Assembly: GCF_047511655.1 (NCBI RefSeq)
Contig: NC_133402.1
Span: 67,956,951-68,020,950, forward strand
DNA from: Castor canadensis
Lineage: Eukaryota; Chordata; Mammalia; Rodentia; Castoridae
DNA length: 64,000 nucleotides
Reading direction: 5' to 3'
Below are positions 57,301 through 64,000 of this stretch, one piece after another. The stretch's first letter is position 1, and each line of letters starts with the position of its first letter. The position numbers and the translations under genes are program-made. Under the pieces are notes generated by a model, which saw nothing but the letters and a program-made list of their open reading frames with translations, was not told the DNA's origin and ran no database searches.

Positions 57301-58462
57301 TGGGGAGTCCCCAATCCTGAGTTGTTGGGGGTTTCTCAAACTGTATATGGAATCCTGTTTTCTGTGCTCTCATTTTTTTAAACTGCTCTAAGTCAGAGGA
57401 GTACACTATCTTCTTAGGGGTGTCCTGGCAGAAATTACTCACTTGGTCATATATTGTGAATTCCCATGCATTCATTCAGGCTACTTCTTTGGTCTCTTTC
57501 TCCATTACATTGTAAACTCTTAAGACATAAAAGGCAATGTCTTTCATTTGTCCTGGCCTCTCCAGAATTGAGCACATGGCTAGCTGACCAGGGGGACTAT
57601 ACAGTTGTTGACTGAATAAATAGATAAATGAAGAAATGAATGTATACATATTCTGTGTGTTAGTGGGAACAAAATTGTTATTGAATGAATTAACTTAATG
57701 AATGCCAAATTTGTGCCAGACCCTATGTTATACACCGAAGATTAATAACTAAGACCTAGTGGCAGGGCTGTAGCTCAGTGGTAGAGTGCCTGTGTGGTAA
57801 CATGCACAAGGGCCTGGCTTCACTCCCCAGCATCACAAAAATGAAAAATGAAGGCCCATCATTTCATTATTCATCATACTCAGTTTCATAATTCAACATT
57901 GTTTGGAGTCCTCCTCTTGTTCATCTTCCTGGGAGACACAGCTTTTCTATGTATCTTGTAAATAAACAGTTTACATAGCATATGAGTGTAGTTTGCCTTC
58001 GTATATAAGCACACAGGAATTTCATGTTACTAAAAACAGCCTTTCTGGGACATTAAACACATCCTTCCCTCAAAATAGATCGAGGGGTACAACTGGACTA
58101 ATTTTTTAAATAGCCCCCAAATCATTTATCCAGTTGGCTAAAAAAGTTAGACTATTAATATTATTTTGCACGGTGAACCACTTGTAATTATACAAGGAAG
58201 TTGGTAATTTTTTTAACCACTCACCTAGACTTAAAGTGGTCGTTTTTTCCCCTCCTGCTTTTTTCTCATTTTAGATCCTGCTGCTGGTGGCTCTGACGAC
58301 TGGGCTTATGATACAGGAATCAAATATTCCTTTACCTTTGAACTCCGGGATACAGGCAGATATGGCTTTACCCTCCCCGCATCCCAGATCCGCCCAACCT
58401 GCGAGGAGACACTGCTTGCAGTCAAGTACATCGCCAGCTATGTCCTGGAAAACTTGTATTAG
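30192..58462 (+). CDS. CPB1: Carboxypeptidase B1 precursor, 11 spliced exons
   Basis: This zinc metallocarboxypeptidase (M14A family) is secreted by pancreatic acinar cells as a zymogen. Trypsin activates it in the gut, where it removes C-terminal Lys and Arg. The coding exons are 30192-30262, 30348-30423, 37198-37322, 43161-43260, 43349-43450, 44284-44385, 45585-45695, 45778-45868, 46943-47145, 56528-56612 and 58275-58462. Together they are 1254 nt, or 417 aa plus TAG, the same length as human CPB1. The signal peptide is 1-15, the activation peptide 16-110, and the mature enzyme starts at A111 after R110. Zinc ligands are H176, E179 and H304. Substrate residues are R234, N251, R252 and Y356, the catalytic base is E378, and D363 sets basic specificity. 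C173/C186, C245/C268 and C259/C273 match the known disulfides. No break is visible. D363 rules out an A-type carboxypeptidase. Confidence 0.97.
30348..30423 (+). CDS. CPB1: CPB1 coding exon 2
   Basis: Encodes activation-peptide residues 25-49, from NKVFRVSV to ELAESHQ. The acceptor is catag|caa and the donor cag|gtaagc. It completes the split Gly codon of exon 1. The intron before it is only 85 bp. Confidence 0.95.
31118..31168. repeat. Imperfect (TATC)n microsatellite
   Basis: 'tctatcta' units interrupted by 'tgtt' and 'tcca'. Confidence 0.85.
32298..32545 (+). mobile_element. MIR SINE
   Basis: Typical MIR order: 'ggtctcaaactgcctagg', 'ctagccagctgggcc', 'aaaatgatgataatacta', 'agggctgttgggag' and a 3' part 'aaatcacttagaac'. 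An old mammalian-wide tRNA-derived SINE. Confidence 0.8.
33789..33985. repeat. Minisatellite, 25-bp unit, about 8 copies
   Basis: The unit is close to gacacagtgctgcagtggct followed by gtaat, with single-base variants (gtgag, gtaag, ggagct). It lies in CPB1 intron 2. Because 25 is not a multiple of 3 and the unit has no stop on the minus strand, it yields overlapping open frames with a repeated His/Cys/Leu/Gln pattern, which I do not regard as genes. Confidence 0.93.
34110..34193 (-). mobile_element. ID SINE, minus strand
   Basis: An antisense ID: 'gcagtgctggggatc', 'gccttgcacatg' and 'tgctgagctgcaccctcagc'. Closer to the classic rodent ID type than to the ID modules in the composite SINEs. 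Confidence 0.75.
34641..34947 (+). mobile_element. Three-module SINE (B1-B1-ID)
   Basis: B1 module ('ggctcatgtctgtaatccc'), second B1 module ('gcatgacattccagcc') and a truncated ID module ('gctcaagccatagggtacc'). Same order as 1291-1618. Confidence 0.75.
36470..36786 (+). mobile_element. Three-module SINE (B1-B1-ID)
   Basis: 'ggtgcctgtctgtaatccc', then 'ggtgcatgcctatgacccc', then an ID module with 'gtggtagagcacccgcct' and an A tail. The 116-codon frame starting at 36588 is a SINE frame, not a gene. Confidence 0.8.
37198..37322 (+). CDS. CPB1: CPB1 coding exon 3
   Basis: Encodes activation-peptide residues 50-90, beginning with the family-typical IDFWKPDS. The acceptor is ttcag|att and the donor ga|gtaagt (phase 2). 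Confidence 0.97.
38500..38700 (+). mobile_element. MIR SINE
   Basis: Contains 'ccagtcctggctctgcagc', 'cctagctgtgagac', 'cttaacctttctgggg' and 'ccataaagtgaagata'. A clear MIR core and 3' region. Confidence 0.85.
40867..40943 (+). mobile_element. Classic rodent ID SINE
   Basis: 'gctggggtgtagctcagcag', 'gtgtgcaaggccctgggttc' and 'gagcctcagcac': a tRNA-Ala-like body with A and B boxes. A young-looking, typical rodent ID and good evidence for the order. Confidence 0.88.
41508..41945 (+). mobile_element. MLT1-like MaLR solo LTR
   Basis: The opening 'gcagaatgattgtatcccca' and the closing 'cctccagaactaca' and 'gtcactaggtttgtggtaat' are landmarks of the MLT1-type LTRs of mammalian apparent LTR retrotransposons. 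No internal region adjoins it. Confidence 0.75.
42562..42646 (+). mobile_element. ID-type SINE
   Basis: 'gtatggctcgagtggtagag' and 'cttcaaaccccagtat', then a G run and an A tail. Slightly shortened in the middle. Confidence 0.8.
43161..43260 (+). CDS. CPB1: CPB1 coding exon 4 (activation cleavage site)
   Basis: Encodes the end of the activation peptide and the start of the mature enzyme (to T124). The tryptic site is R110/A111, before SGHSYTQYN. It has Arg-Arg at 98-99 and Gln at 108, where human has Arg-Asn and Arg as I recall them, so the accessory cleavage sites may differ. The acceptor is tacag|gga and the donor aca|gtaaga. Confidence 0.96.
43349..43450 (+). CDS. CPB1: CPB1 coding exon 5
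   Basis: Residues 125-158, IEAW to LLK, including the family-typical IGTTFEGR. Intron 4 is only 88 bp. A second AG four bases after the acceptor would shift the frame, so the first AG is the one used. Confidence 0.96.
44284..44385 (+). CDS. CPB1: CPB1 coding exon 6 (first zinc-ligand motif)
   Basis: Residues 159-192. Contains FHAREWIS with zinc ligands H176 and E179, and the cysteines C173 and C186. The acceptor is catag|gtt and the donor gag|gtcagt. Confidence 0.97.
44866..44936 (-). mobile_element. Very short LINE-1 3' tail insertion
   Basis: About 70 bp reading on the + strand as the extreme L1 3' end ('gaaatgacccagacaatgta', then an A-rich tail). It is flanked by taagcaccac and taagtaccac, a likely target-site duplication. 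Since the tail reads in + orientation, the element itself could be +. The strand given here is therefore the least certain part of the call. Confidence 0.5.
45585..45695 (+). CDS. CPB1: CPB1 coding exon 7
   Basis: Residues 193-229, including [19 protein letters not shown], the conserved core beta-strand region. The acceptor is ccag|gcc and the donor acg|gtatgt. Confidence 0.97.
45778..45868 (+). CDS. CPB1: CPB1 coding exon 8
   Basis: Residues 230-259 plus the first base of codon 260. Contains R234 (Arg127 of bovine numbering) and DPNRNF with N251 and R252, which bind the substrate carboxylate, plus C245 and C259. Intron 7 is only 82 bp. Confidence 0.97.
46308..46607 (-). mobile_element. Three-module SINE (B1-B1-ID), minus strand
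   Basis: Poly-T, antisense ID ('gggatttaaactcagggc'), then two antisense B1 modules ('caatcctcctatttatgc' and 'gagtagctaggattacagg'). Located in CPB1 intron 8. Confidence 0.8.
46746..46856 (-). mobile_element. Internally deleted dimeric SINE, minus strand
   Basis: A TTTTG run, antisense ID start ('gtactggggtttgaactcgg') joined directly to the end of an antisense B1 ('gagtagctaggatgacagg'). The middle of the dimer is missing. Confidence 0.8.
46943..47145 (+). CDS. CPB1: CPB1 coding exon 9 (third zinc ligand)
   Basis: Residues 260-327. Contains C268 and C273, and LTVHSYSQM with zinc ligand H304. The first two bases complete Glu260. The donor is ttg|gtaagt. Confidence 0.97.
50989..51018. repeat. 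Perfect 15-bp tandem duplication with CRE-like core
   Basis: cacctgtgatgtcat occurs twice in a row. Each copy has an E-box (CACCTG) overlapping TGATGTCAT, one base from a CRE (TGACGTCA). Any regulatory role is conjecture. Confidence 0.9.
51115..51375 (+). mobile_element. MER20 remnant with internal (CA)n expansion
   Basis: 'ggtgatgtttggagacattt', 'agcataacttgggag', 'ccaaaatgtcaagagg' and 'gaggttgagaaactgc' follow MER20 order. A CA run at 51284-51314 sits where MER20 has its C-rich 'cagcccccacaac' stretch. Confidence 0.75.
52575..52745 (+). mobile_element. MIR SINE fragment
   Basis: 'ctctctgagtttgggttc', 'atctgtaaaatgggaata' and 'ttatgcaaatgttagtcc' match the MIR core and 3' half. Confidence 0.75.
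53532..53665 (+). mobile_element. Monomeric B1-like SINE
   Basis: 'ggttcagtgatgcacaccta', 'gttcaagtccagcctgagc' and 'aagacactgtctcaaaag', followed by an A-rich tail. A single 7SL-derived module. Confidence 0.8.
56528..56612 (+). CDS. CPB1: CPB1 coding exon 10
   Basis: Residues 328-355 plus one base of Tyr356, including [15 protein letters not shown]. The acceptor is tgcag|aat and the donor t|gtgagt (phase 1). Two overlapping longer frames across this exon are not the true product. Confidence 0.97.
56613..58274 (+). other. CPB1 intron 10 (1.7 kb)
   Basis: Contains an ID SINE and a purine-rich GGAAG/GAGA stretch at 56838-56885. A 131-codon minus-strand frame (57080-57475) has no recognisable motif. 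Confidence 0.6.
57762..57840 (+). mobile_element. ID SINE
   Basis: 'gcagggctgtagctcagtgg', 'tagagtgcctg' and 'cttcactccccagcatcac' with an A-rich tail. Confidence 0.82.
58275..58462 (+). CDS. CPB1: CPB1 coding exon 11 (catalytic Glu and stop)
   Basis: Residues 356-417 and TAG. Holds Y356 (Tyr248 of bovine numbering), GGSDDW with D363, which marks basic-residue specificity, and FTFELRDTG with catalytic E378. The C-terminus ENLY corresponds to human EHLY. The acceptor is tttag|atc. Confidence 0.97.
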
Positions 58463-58620
58463 CTGAGAAGACAGCCGTCCTCACAACGCTGCTGAGTTCT
58501 TCTTTTTGTTAGGTGGCGGCTTTATAATCCTCCTCTTTCTTTTAAGCCTCTGGGTCTACTAAACTACTTGTATCTATCTTTTCAAATTGATCATAATAAA
58601 AATGCATCATTATAATTAGA
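58463..58620 (+). other. CPB1: CPB1 3' UTR
   Basis: A short 3' UTR of about 155 nt. Cleavage is expected just after the A-rich 'ttataattagaaaac' region, with a GT-rich downstream stretch near 58630. The exact end is inferred. Confidence 0.75.
58595..58600 (+). terminator. CPB1: CPB1 polyadenylation signal AATAAA
   Basis: A canonical hexamer 133 bp after the stop codon, followed within 40 bp by T/G-rich sequence. Confidence 0.88.
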
Positions 58621-59065
58621 AAACAACAGATTGTCTACTTTGGGGGGAGAGGACTGTGAACAAATGAGCACCAAGGGATGATGTGGTCAGCCATGGAGGA
58701 GTAAAGGTCCTTGGGGTCAGAGTGCACTGGTTACCATGGGAGCTTCTGAGTAAGAAGAAATCTGAAGGGAAATGAACGACTGTGAAACCTGGTACAGATG
58801 AAATAGGAAATTTTGGTTTAGCTCTTATTTCGGCTCATTCAGTTTATATAGTAAGTTGTCTACAGCATGGCAACAACTTTGCCAAGACATTGATGACAGA
58901 TCAATGGAAATGAAAGATGACATTTCTATTCTCATCGGGTGTATGAGCCATTTGAGAAGATAGGTGTTAAACAAATTAACTAATTATTTGATAACTAGTT
59001 GTTCAATTTATACTAGCCAAATAAGTGCCTGGTAAGACTGCACAAAAAGAACATGTAGGAGACTA
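58621..59065. other. CPB1 3' flank, no gene seen
   Basis: No repeat or exon recognised. In other mammals the next gene downstream is CPA3, but nothing from it is visible in this window. Confidence 0.45.
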
Positions 59066-59492
59066 TTTTATTGCTGGTATAATCCTAGCCTTGGAAGGCT
59101 GAGACAGGGAGGATGAGGTTCAAGGTCAGTCCGGGCAAAAAGTTCTCAAGTCCCCATCTCAACAAGCAAGTGGGCATGGTGGCACTTGTCTGTCATCCCA
59201 GCTCTGCAGGAGGCTGAGATCAAGAGGGTTGCAGTTGCAGGTCAGTCCAAGCAAAAAAGTTTATGAGACCCTCTCTCAATGGAAATCTGAGTGCACTGGC
59301 ATACACCTGTTATTCCAGCTATAACAGGAAACATAAAATGGGAGGATCACTGTCCAGAATAGTCTGGGCAGTCTATATCCAAATTAACCAAAGCAAAAAG
59401 GCCTCAGGTATGACTCAAGCAGTGAGTGCCTGCCTAGCAAGCATGCGACTTGCAGTTAGAACTACCCCAGTACCAGCAGAAAAAAAAAATGC
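59066..59492 (+). mobile_element. Four-module SINE (three B1-like plus ID)
   Basis: Three successive B1-like modules begin near 59070, 59165 and 59290. Each has a recognisable 'ggtcagtccgggcaaa'-like or 'agtctgggcag'-like end. An ID module follows ('gactcaagcagtgagtgcc') with an A10 tail. The first module could be an older B1 that a three-module SINE landed beside. Confidence 0.6.
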
Positions 59493-59897
59493 TACTTCCT
59501 GATGAAGGGAGAAGTCTCTTTTGGGAAGCAGGTAACTGAGAGATAAGTCACAGTGGGCCGGACAAAGTGAGGGGTCCTTCCAGGCCTGTGACCATTCAGA
59601 AGACAGGGAAGAATGCCAGTGAAGGTGGAACTTGGAGGACTGAGGCGAGAGAAGCAGGTGGGGGTCTGGGGAGGGGTGGGAACCACAGCAGGCACAGCTC
59701 AGGGGTCGCACTTGAGACCTGGCACATTGGCCTATAACAATGCAAAAACCTTTGAAGATGCTAAGTGGTAAATGACATGGTGTCACCAGAGTGTGGAAAC
59801 TAGATTGAAAATGAGATGCGAGAGCCTGGCTGGACCAGCTGACCCAAGAAAAAGGAAGAAATCACCCATGACCTATACATCACATGTGACCTGGTAT
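59493..59897. other. Intergenic DNA, no gene seen
   Basis: Unremarkable. A 123-codon minus-strand frame across the SINE border has no motif. Confidence 0.4.
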
Positions 59898-59916
59898 GAA
59901 ATCATCACTCCATGAT
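59898..59916. repeat. Target-site duplication, left copy, of the truncated L1
   Basis: gaaatcatcactccatgat is identical to 61839-61857. Confidence 0.95.
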
Positions 59917-61838
59917 CTCCCATGCTCATGGATTGGTAGAATCAACATAGTAAAAATGTCTATACTCCCCAAAGTAATCTACATGTTTAATGCAATTCCC
60001 ATCAAAATTCCAATGACATTCATTAAAGAGATTGAAAAATCTACCGTGAAATTTATATGGAAACACAAGAGGCCACGAATAGCCAAGGCAATACTCAATC
60101 AAAAGAACAATGCTGGAGGTATCACAATACCTGACTTCAAACTCTATTACAAAGCAGTAGCAATAAAAACAGCATGGTACTGGCACAAAAACAGACATGA
60201 AGACCAGTGGAACAGAATAGAGGACCCAGATATGAAGCCACACAACTATAACCAACTTGCCTTTGATAAAGGCGCTAAAAATATACGATGGAGAAATAGC
60301 AGCCTCTTCAACAAAAACTGCTGGGAAAACTGGTTAGCAGTCTGCAAAAAACTGAAACTAGATCCACGTATATCACCCTATACCAAGATTAACTCAAAAT
60401 GGATATAGGATCTTAATATCAGACCACAAACTCTAAAGTTGGTACAGGAAAGAGTAGGAAATACTTTGGAATTAATAGGTATAGGCAAGAACTTTCTCAA
60501 GGGAACCCCAGCAGCTCAGCAACTAAGAGATAGCATAGATAAATGGGACCTCATAAAACTAAAAAGCTTTTGCTCAACAAAAGAAATGTTCTCTAAACTG
60601 AAGAGAACACCCACAGAGTGGGAGAAAATATTTGCCAGCTATACATCAGACAAAGGACTGATAACCAGAATATATAGGGAACTTAAAAAACTAAATTCTC
60701 CCAAAATTAATGAACCAATAAAGAAATGGGCAAGTGAACTAAACAGAACTTTCTCAAAAGAAGAAATTCAAATGGCCAAAAAACACATGAAAAAATGCTC
60801 ACCATCTCTAGCAATAAAGGAAATGCAAATTAAAACCACACTAAGATTCCACCTCACCCCTGTTAGAATAGCTATCATCAGCAACACCACCAACAACAGG
60901 TGTTGGCGAGGATGCGGGGAAAAAGGAACCCTCTTACACTGCTGGTGGGAATATAAACTGGTACAACCACTCTGGAAAAAAATTTGGAGGCTACTTAAAA
61001 AGCTAAACATTGATCTACCATTTGATCCAGCAATACCACTCTTGGGGATATACCCAAAAGACTGTGACACAGGTTACTCCAGAGGCACCTGCACACCCAT
61101 GTTTATTGCGGCACTATTCACAATAGCCAAGTTATGGAAACAGCCAAGATGCCCCACCACTGATGAATGGATTAAGAAAATGTGATATTTATACACAATG
61201 GAATTTTATGCAGCCATGAAGAAGAACAAAATGTTATCATTCGCTGGTAAATGGATGGAATTGGAGAACATCATTCTGAGTGAGGTTAGCCTGGCCCAAA
61301 AGACCAAAAATTGTATGTTCTCCCTCATATGTGGACATTAGATCAAGGGCAAACACAACAAGGGGATTGGACTTTGATCACATGATAAAAGCGAGAGCAC
61401 ACAAGGGAGGGGTGAGGATAGGTAAGACACCTAAAAAACTAGCTAGCATTTGTTGCCCTCAACGCAGGGAAACTAAAGCAGATACTTTAAAGCAACTGAG
61501 GCCAATAGGAGAAGGGGACCAGGAACTAGAGAAAAGGTTAGATCAAAAAGAATTAACCTAGAAGGTAACACCCACGCACAGGAAATCAATGTGAGTCAAT
61601 GCCCTGTATAGCTATCCTTATCTCAACCAGCAAAAACCCTTGTCCCTTCCTGTTATTGCTTATACTCTCTCTACAACAAAATTAGAAATAAGGGCAAAAT
61701 AGTTTCTGCTGGGTATTGAGGGGTAAGGGGGGGTAAGGGAAGGAGCGGGGGGGAGGGGTAAGGGAGGGAGAGGAGGGAAGGAGGGAGAAATGACCCAAAT
61801 ATTGTATGTACATATGAATAAAATAAAAATTAAAAAAA
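59917..61838 (+). mobile_element. Young 5'-truncated LINE-1
   Basis: Starts inside ORF2 at about codon 802 and runs through the 3' UTR to AATAAAATAAAA and a short A tail. It is nearly identical in protein sequence to the full-length copy at 17.2 kb. A perfect 19-bp duplication flanks it. It carries a G-rich 3' UTR tract at 61719-61787. It has no promoter and no ORF1, so it cannot move by itself. Confidence 0.95.
59918..61342 (+). pseudogene. LINE-1 ORF2 C-terminal fragment with two nonsense codons
   Basis: Corresponds to ORF2 residues from about 802 to the end. Lys965 is replaced by TAG (60406-60408) and Trp1221 by TGA (61183-61185), with the frame otherwise continuous. It lacks the endonuclease and reverse transcriptase cores. 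It keeps the knuckle region and has Asp-Thr-Gly after the KDC at 1182-1184, which the full-length copy lacks. Non-functional. Confidence 0.92.
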
Positions 61839-61857
61839 GAAATCATCACTCCATGAT
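61839..61857. repeat. Target-site duplication, right copy, of the truncated L1
   Basis: Identical to 59898-59916. It follows the short A tail directly. Confidence 0.95.
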
Positions 61858-64000
61858 TCATACGTCACACAGAACATGACATTTTCCACAATTGAAACTG
61901 AATCTGCTAATGTTGGAAAATGTGCCAAGTTCACTTTTTAAAGTAGACTAACGTGTTTATGTCACAATGTGGAGATGTCTCTTACTTTAACATCATAGGA
62001 CAAAATTCTAGCCTATTATTTCCTATGTGGACTCAGGGAAATTTGGATTCTGCATTGTGTATAATATGTTCAAATATCTATAACAATGCTCTAATCAAAA
62101 AGGAATAATTTTAACTCACAATTTGGAAGTTGTCAAGCCAAAAATGATGAATTGCATGAACTGTCCACTAGATGGTAGCAGTGTAGCTTCTACAATTTGT
62201 CAATCACCTTCAAAATAATTTAGTAATACAACATTCAAATAGACATAGAGACCCTTAAGTGCAAAAATTGAAGGCCAGCAGAATTGATGAAAAATTTAAA
62301 AGGTGTAATTTAGCTAAATTATGTTTCTCCCTACTCTATTTCAGTTGTGTCCATGCTGCAAATTGGAGGGTTAACTCAACCGTACATAGCTGAGTGATGT
62401 TATCTTCCTGGAAGAGTGTCATTCAATTCCTTCCCCAAGGACACCCTCTTCCGCTGCCTCCAGCCAGTAACATCATTCTCTATGGAATATAGTATCCCAA
62501 AATATGGAAATCATGTAGATGAACCACAAAGAACCCTCCAAAGTCCTAAATTAAGTGCTTCAAAAAACAGAAGCTAGGAACATATGTGAAATCTTCTTAA
62601 ATTCTGAGACATTCTTAGGGAGAAGAATAAGGAATAGAAAAGCAAACAAGCAAATATTCTTATAGAGCATCCCATGTATTTGAGATCTCCTATACCCAAC
62701 TTCCTTGCTGTAACCCCTGTGTATTGAAAGTTAACAGCCAGCAGGCTAGGAGTTTCACTTGCTCAAGCTACATCAAAAACAGAAAGAGTGCAGGTCTGCC
62801 TCAGTCCTTTCAGATGCAATAGAGCCTGGTGACCACCTGCCCAGCAAAGCTCCTGAGTCACCACCACCAAGAGCCCATGCTATGAGGTCATCTCTCCTGC
62901 TCCCTCTTAACCCACACCACTCAGAAAGCCTGGGAGTCTAGGAGACCTCCCTTCAGCTCCAAGCTCTCATCAACTCACAGCAACAGCTAAACCAACAACA
63001 TGGGAGTGGTCCCATAAATCCTTCTTTCTTAAATGGCTTAGTTAGAAAATGGCAAGACTTGTTTTCCAGATTCACTTACAAAACTTCTGCATATCTGGAA
63101 TCGAATGCCTTGCATTCATCTAGTTTTGTAAGCTCTATGTAAAAGGTGAAGGAGAATTTCTAGAAGGAGAAGAACCATGTAATTAACCAGATAATCTGGG
63201 GGGCGAATGAGGCTAGATGGGCTCTTAGGCCATCTCATCAGAGCAGGGCGTCACCGCCCCCATGCCTGGCTGAGTCACACACCTACATATTTGCCCAGAA
63301 ATGCCACCTTTGCTTGGAACTAGTGACACATTTCCCTGCAGAATTTACAGGGTACTTTCTTCCAATGTTAAGAATTCAACATCTTGGATCAATCCCCAGC
63401 ACTTAAAAAATAAAAAGAAAGAAAGAAAAGAAAAAGCAACAAATTTTTCTCTCAACATACTCTTTATGACATATCTAAAGGTACTCCAGCAGTTTACTGG
63501 GTTGGATTTGAAGAAGGAGAATTATTTGAAAGATTCTATTAAATTACAAGAAAACTTTCACTGCTGTTTTCTGTGGCACTTCTTTTGTAGTGACAATGTT
63601 TGAAAAGCGTAGTTAAAAATAAAGAGATTTTAAACTGTAGCTCGAGAACGGTACTACAAAAATCCTAGGAGGCAAAACTCCAGAGCGATGGAAAATTATT
63701 GCTGTGTGAAGATTCCATTTTAAATCTGAAGGGATTCACTTAGCCTGCGAAACAGCACAGTCTTACACAGTCCATCCTAAATCGATATGGTGTCCAACAA
63801 CATCCTACCCCACACATATGCCAAGACCCTGTATAAATCTTGATGCAGTAATGGAATGCTGCCCTAAGCTTTTTCCCATTCTGAGAAAAAGCTCCAGAAC
63901 ATTCTTGAAAGTTCTTGAACATTCTTTTGTGCTTTCCCTCTGAGGCTAAGTGGATTCAAGAGGGAGAGGAGTTCTAAAATGCACCCCATTTGAGTGCATC
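61858..64000. other. Intergenic DNA, no gene seen
   Basis: No supported exon. A GAAA-rich microsatellite at about 63412-63438 follows 'caatccccagcactt', which looks like the end of a worn ID SINE. Frames of 60-100 codons are unremarkable. Confidence 0.4.

Noticed and set aside
59896..61185. Two consecutive + frames that look like a pair of genes
   Set aside because: They are one broken L1 ORF2 fragment, in the same frame and split by a nonsense codon.

Overview
This is nuclear DNA from a placental mammal, almost certainly a rodent. The lineage call rests on tRNA-Ala-derived ID-type SINEs, 7SL-derived B1-like SINEs (often fused to an ID tail), LINE-1 copies of young and old age, and fossils shared with other placentals (MIR, MER20, MLT1-like LTR). 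The fused B1/ID elements and the young L1 look to me like those of beaver (Castor) or another castorimorph. That is recognition from memory, not a database match.

The only protein-coding host gene I can support is CPB1, pancreatic procarboxypeptidase B, on the + strand. All eleven coding exons are inside the window (30192-58462). Every intron is GT-AG, every phase joins, and the product is 417 codons, equal to human CPB1. The signal peptide, activation peptide, zinc ligands, catalytic Glu, basic-specificity Asp and six disulfide cysteines are all present. A TATA box lies about 50 bp before the ATG, a plausible acinar (PTF1-like) enhancer motif about 150 bp further upstream, and an AATAAA signal follows the stop. 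The gene encodes a zymogen that is secreted and activated by trypsin in the gut to remove C-terminal Lys/Arg.

Layout. 1-30000 is intergenic and repeat-rich. At 3.4-10.3 kb two related LTR-like sequences in the same orientation flank about 6 kb, possibly a decayed endogenous retrovirus broken up by L1 and SINE insertions. At 17.2-23.4 kb there is a full-length LINE-1 on the minus strand with both ORFs open, a 24-nt poly(A) tail and a matching target-site duplication. An ancient L1 fragment on the + strand ends about 300 bp before the CPB1 start. From 30.2 to 58.6 kb is CPB1, whose introns hold SINEs, MIRs, MER20, an MLT1-like LTR and a 25-bp minisatellite. From 58.6 to 64 kb is the 3' flank, with a compound SINE and a second young but 5'-truncated L1 carrying two nonsense mutations and a 19-bp target-site duplication.

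I found no tRNA, rRNA or CRISPR array and no exotic gene system. The best leads are the apparently intact L1, the repeated unit in its 5' UTR, the three- and four-module SINEs, and the candidate PTF1 site at CPB1.
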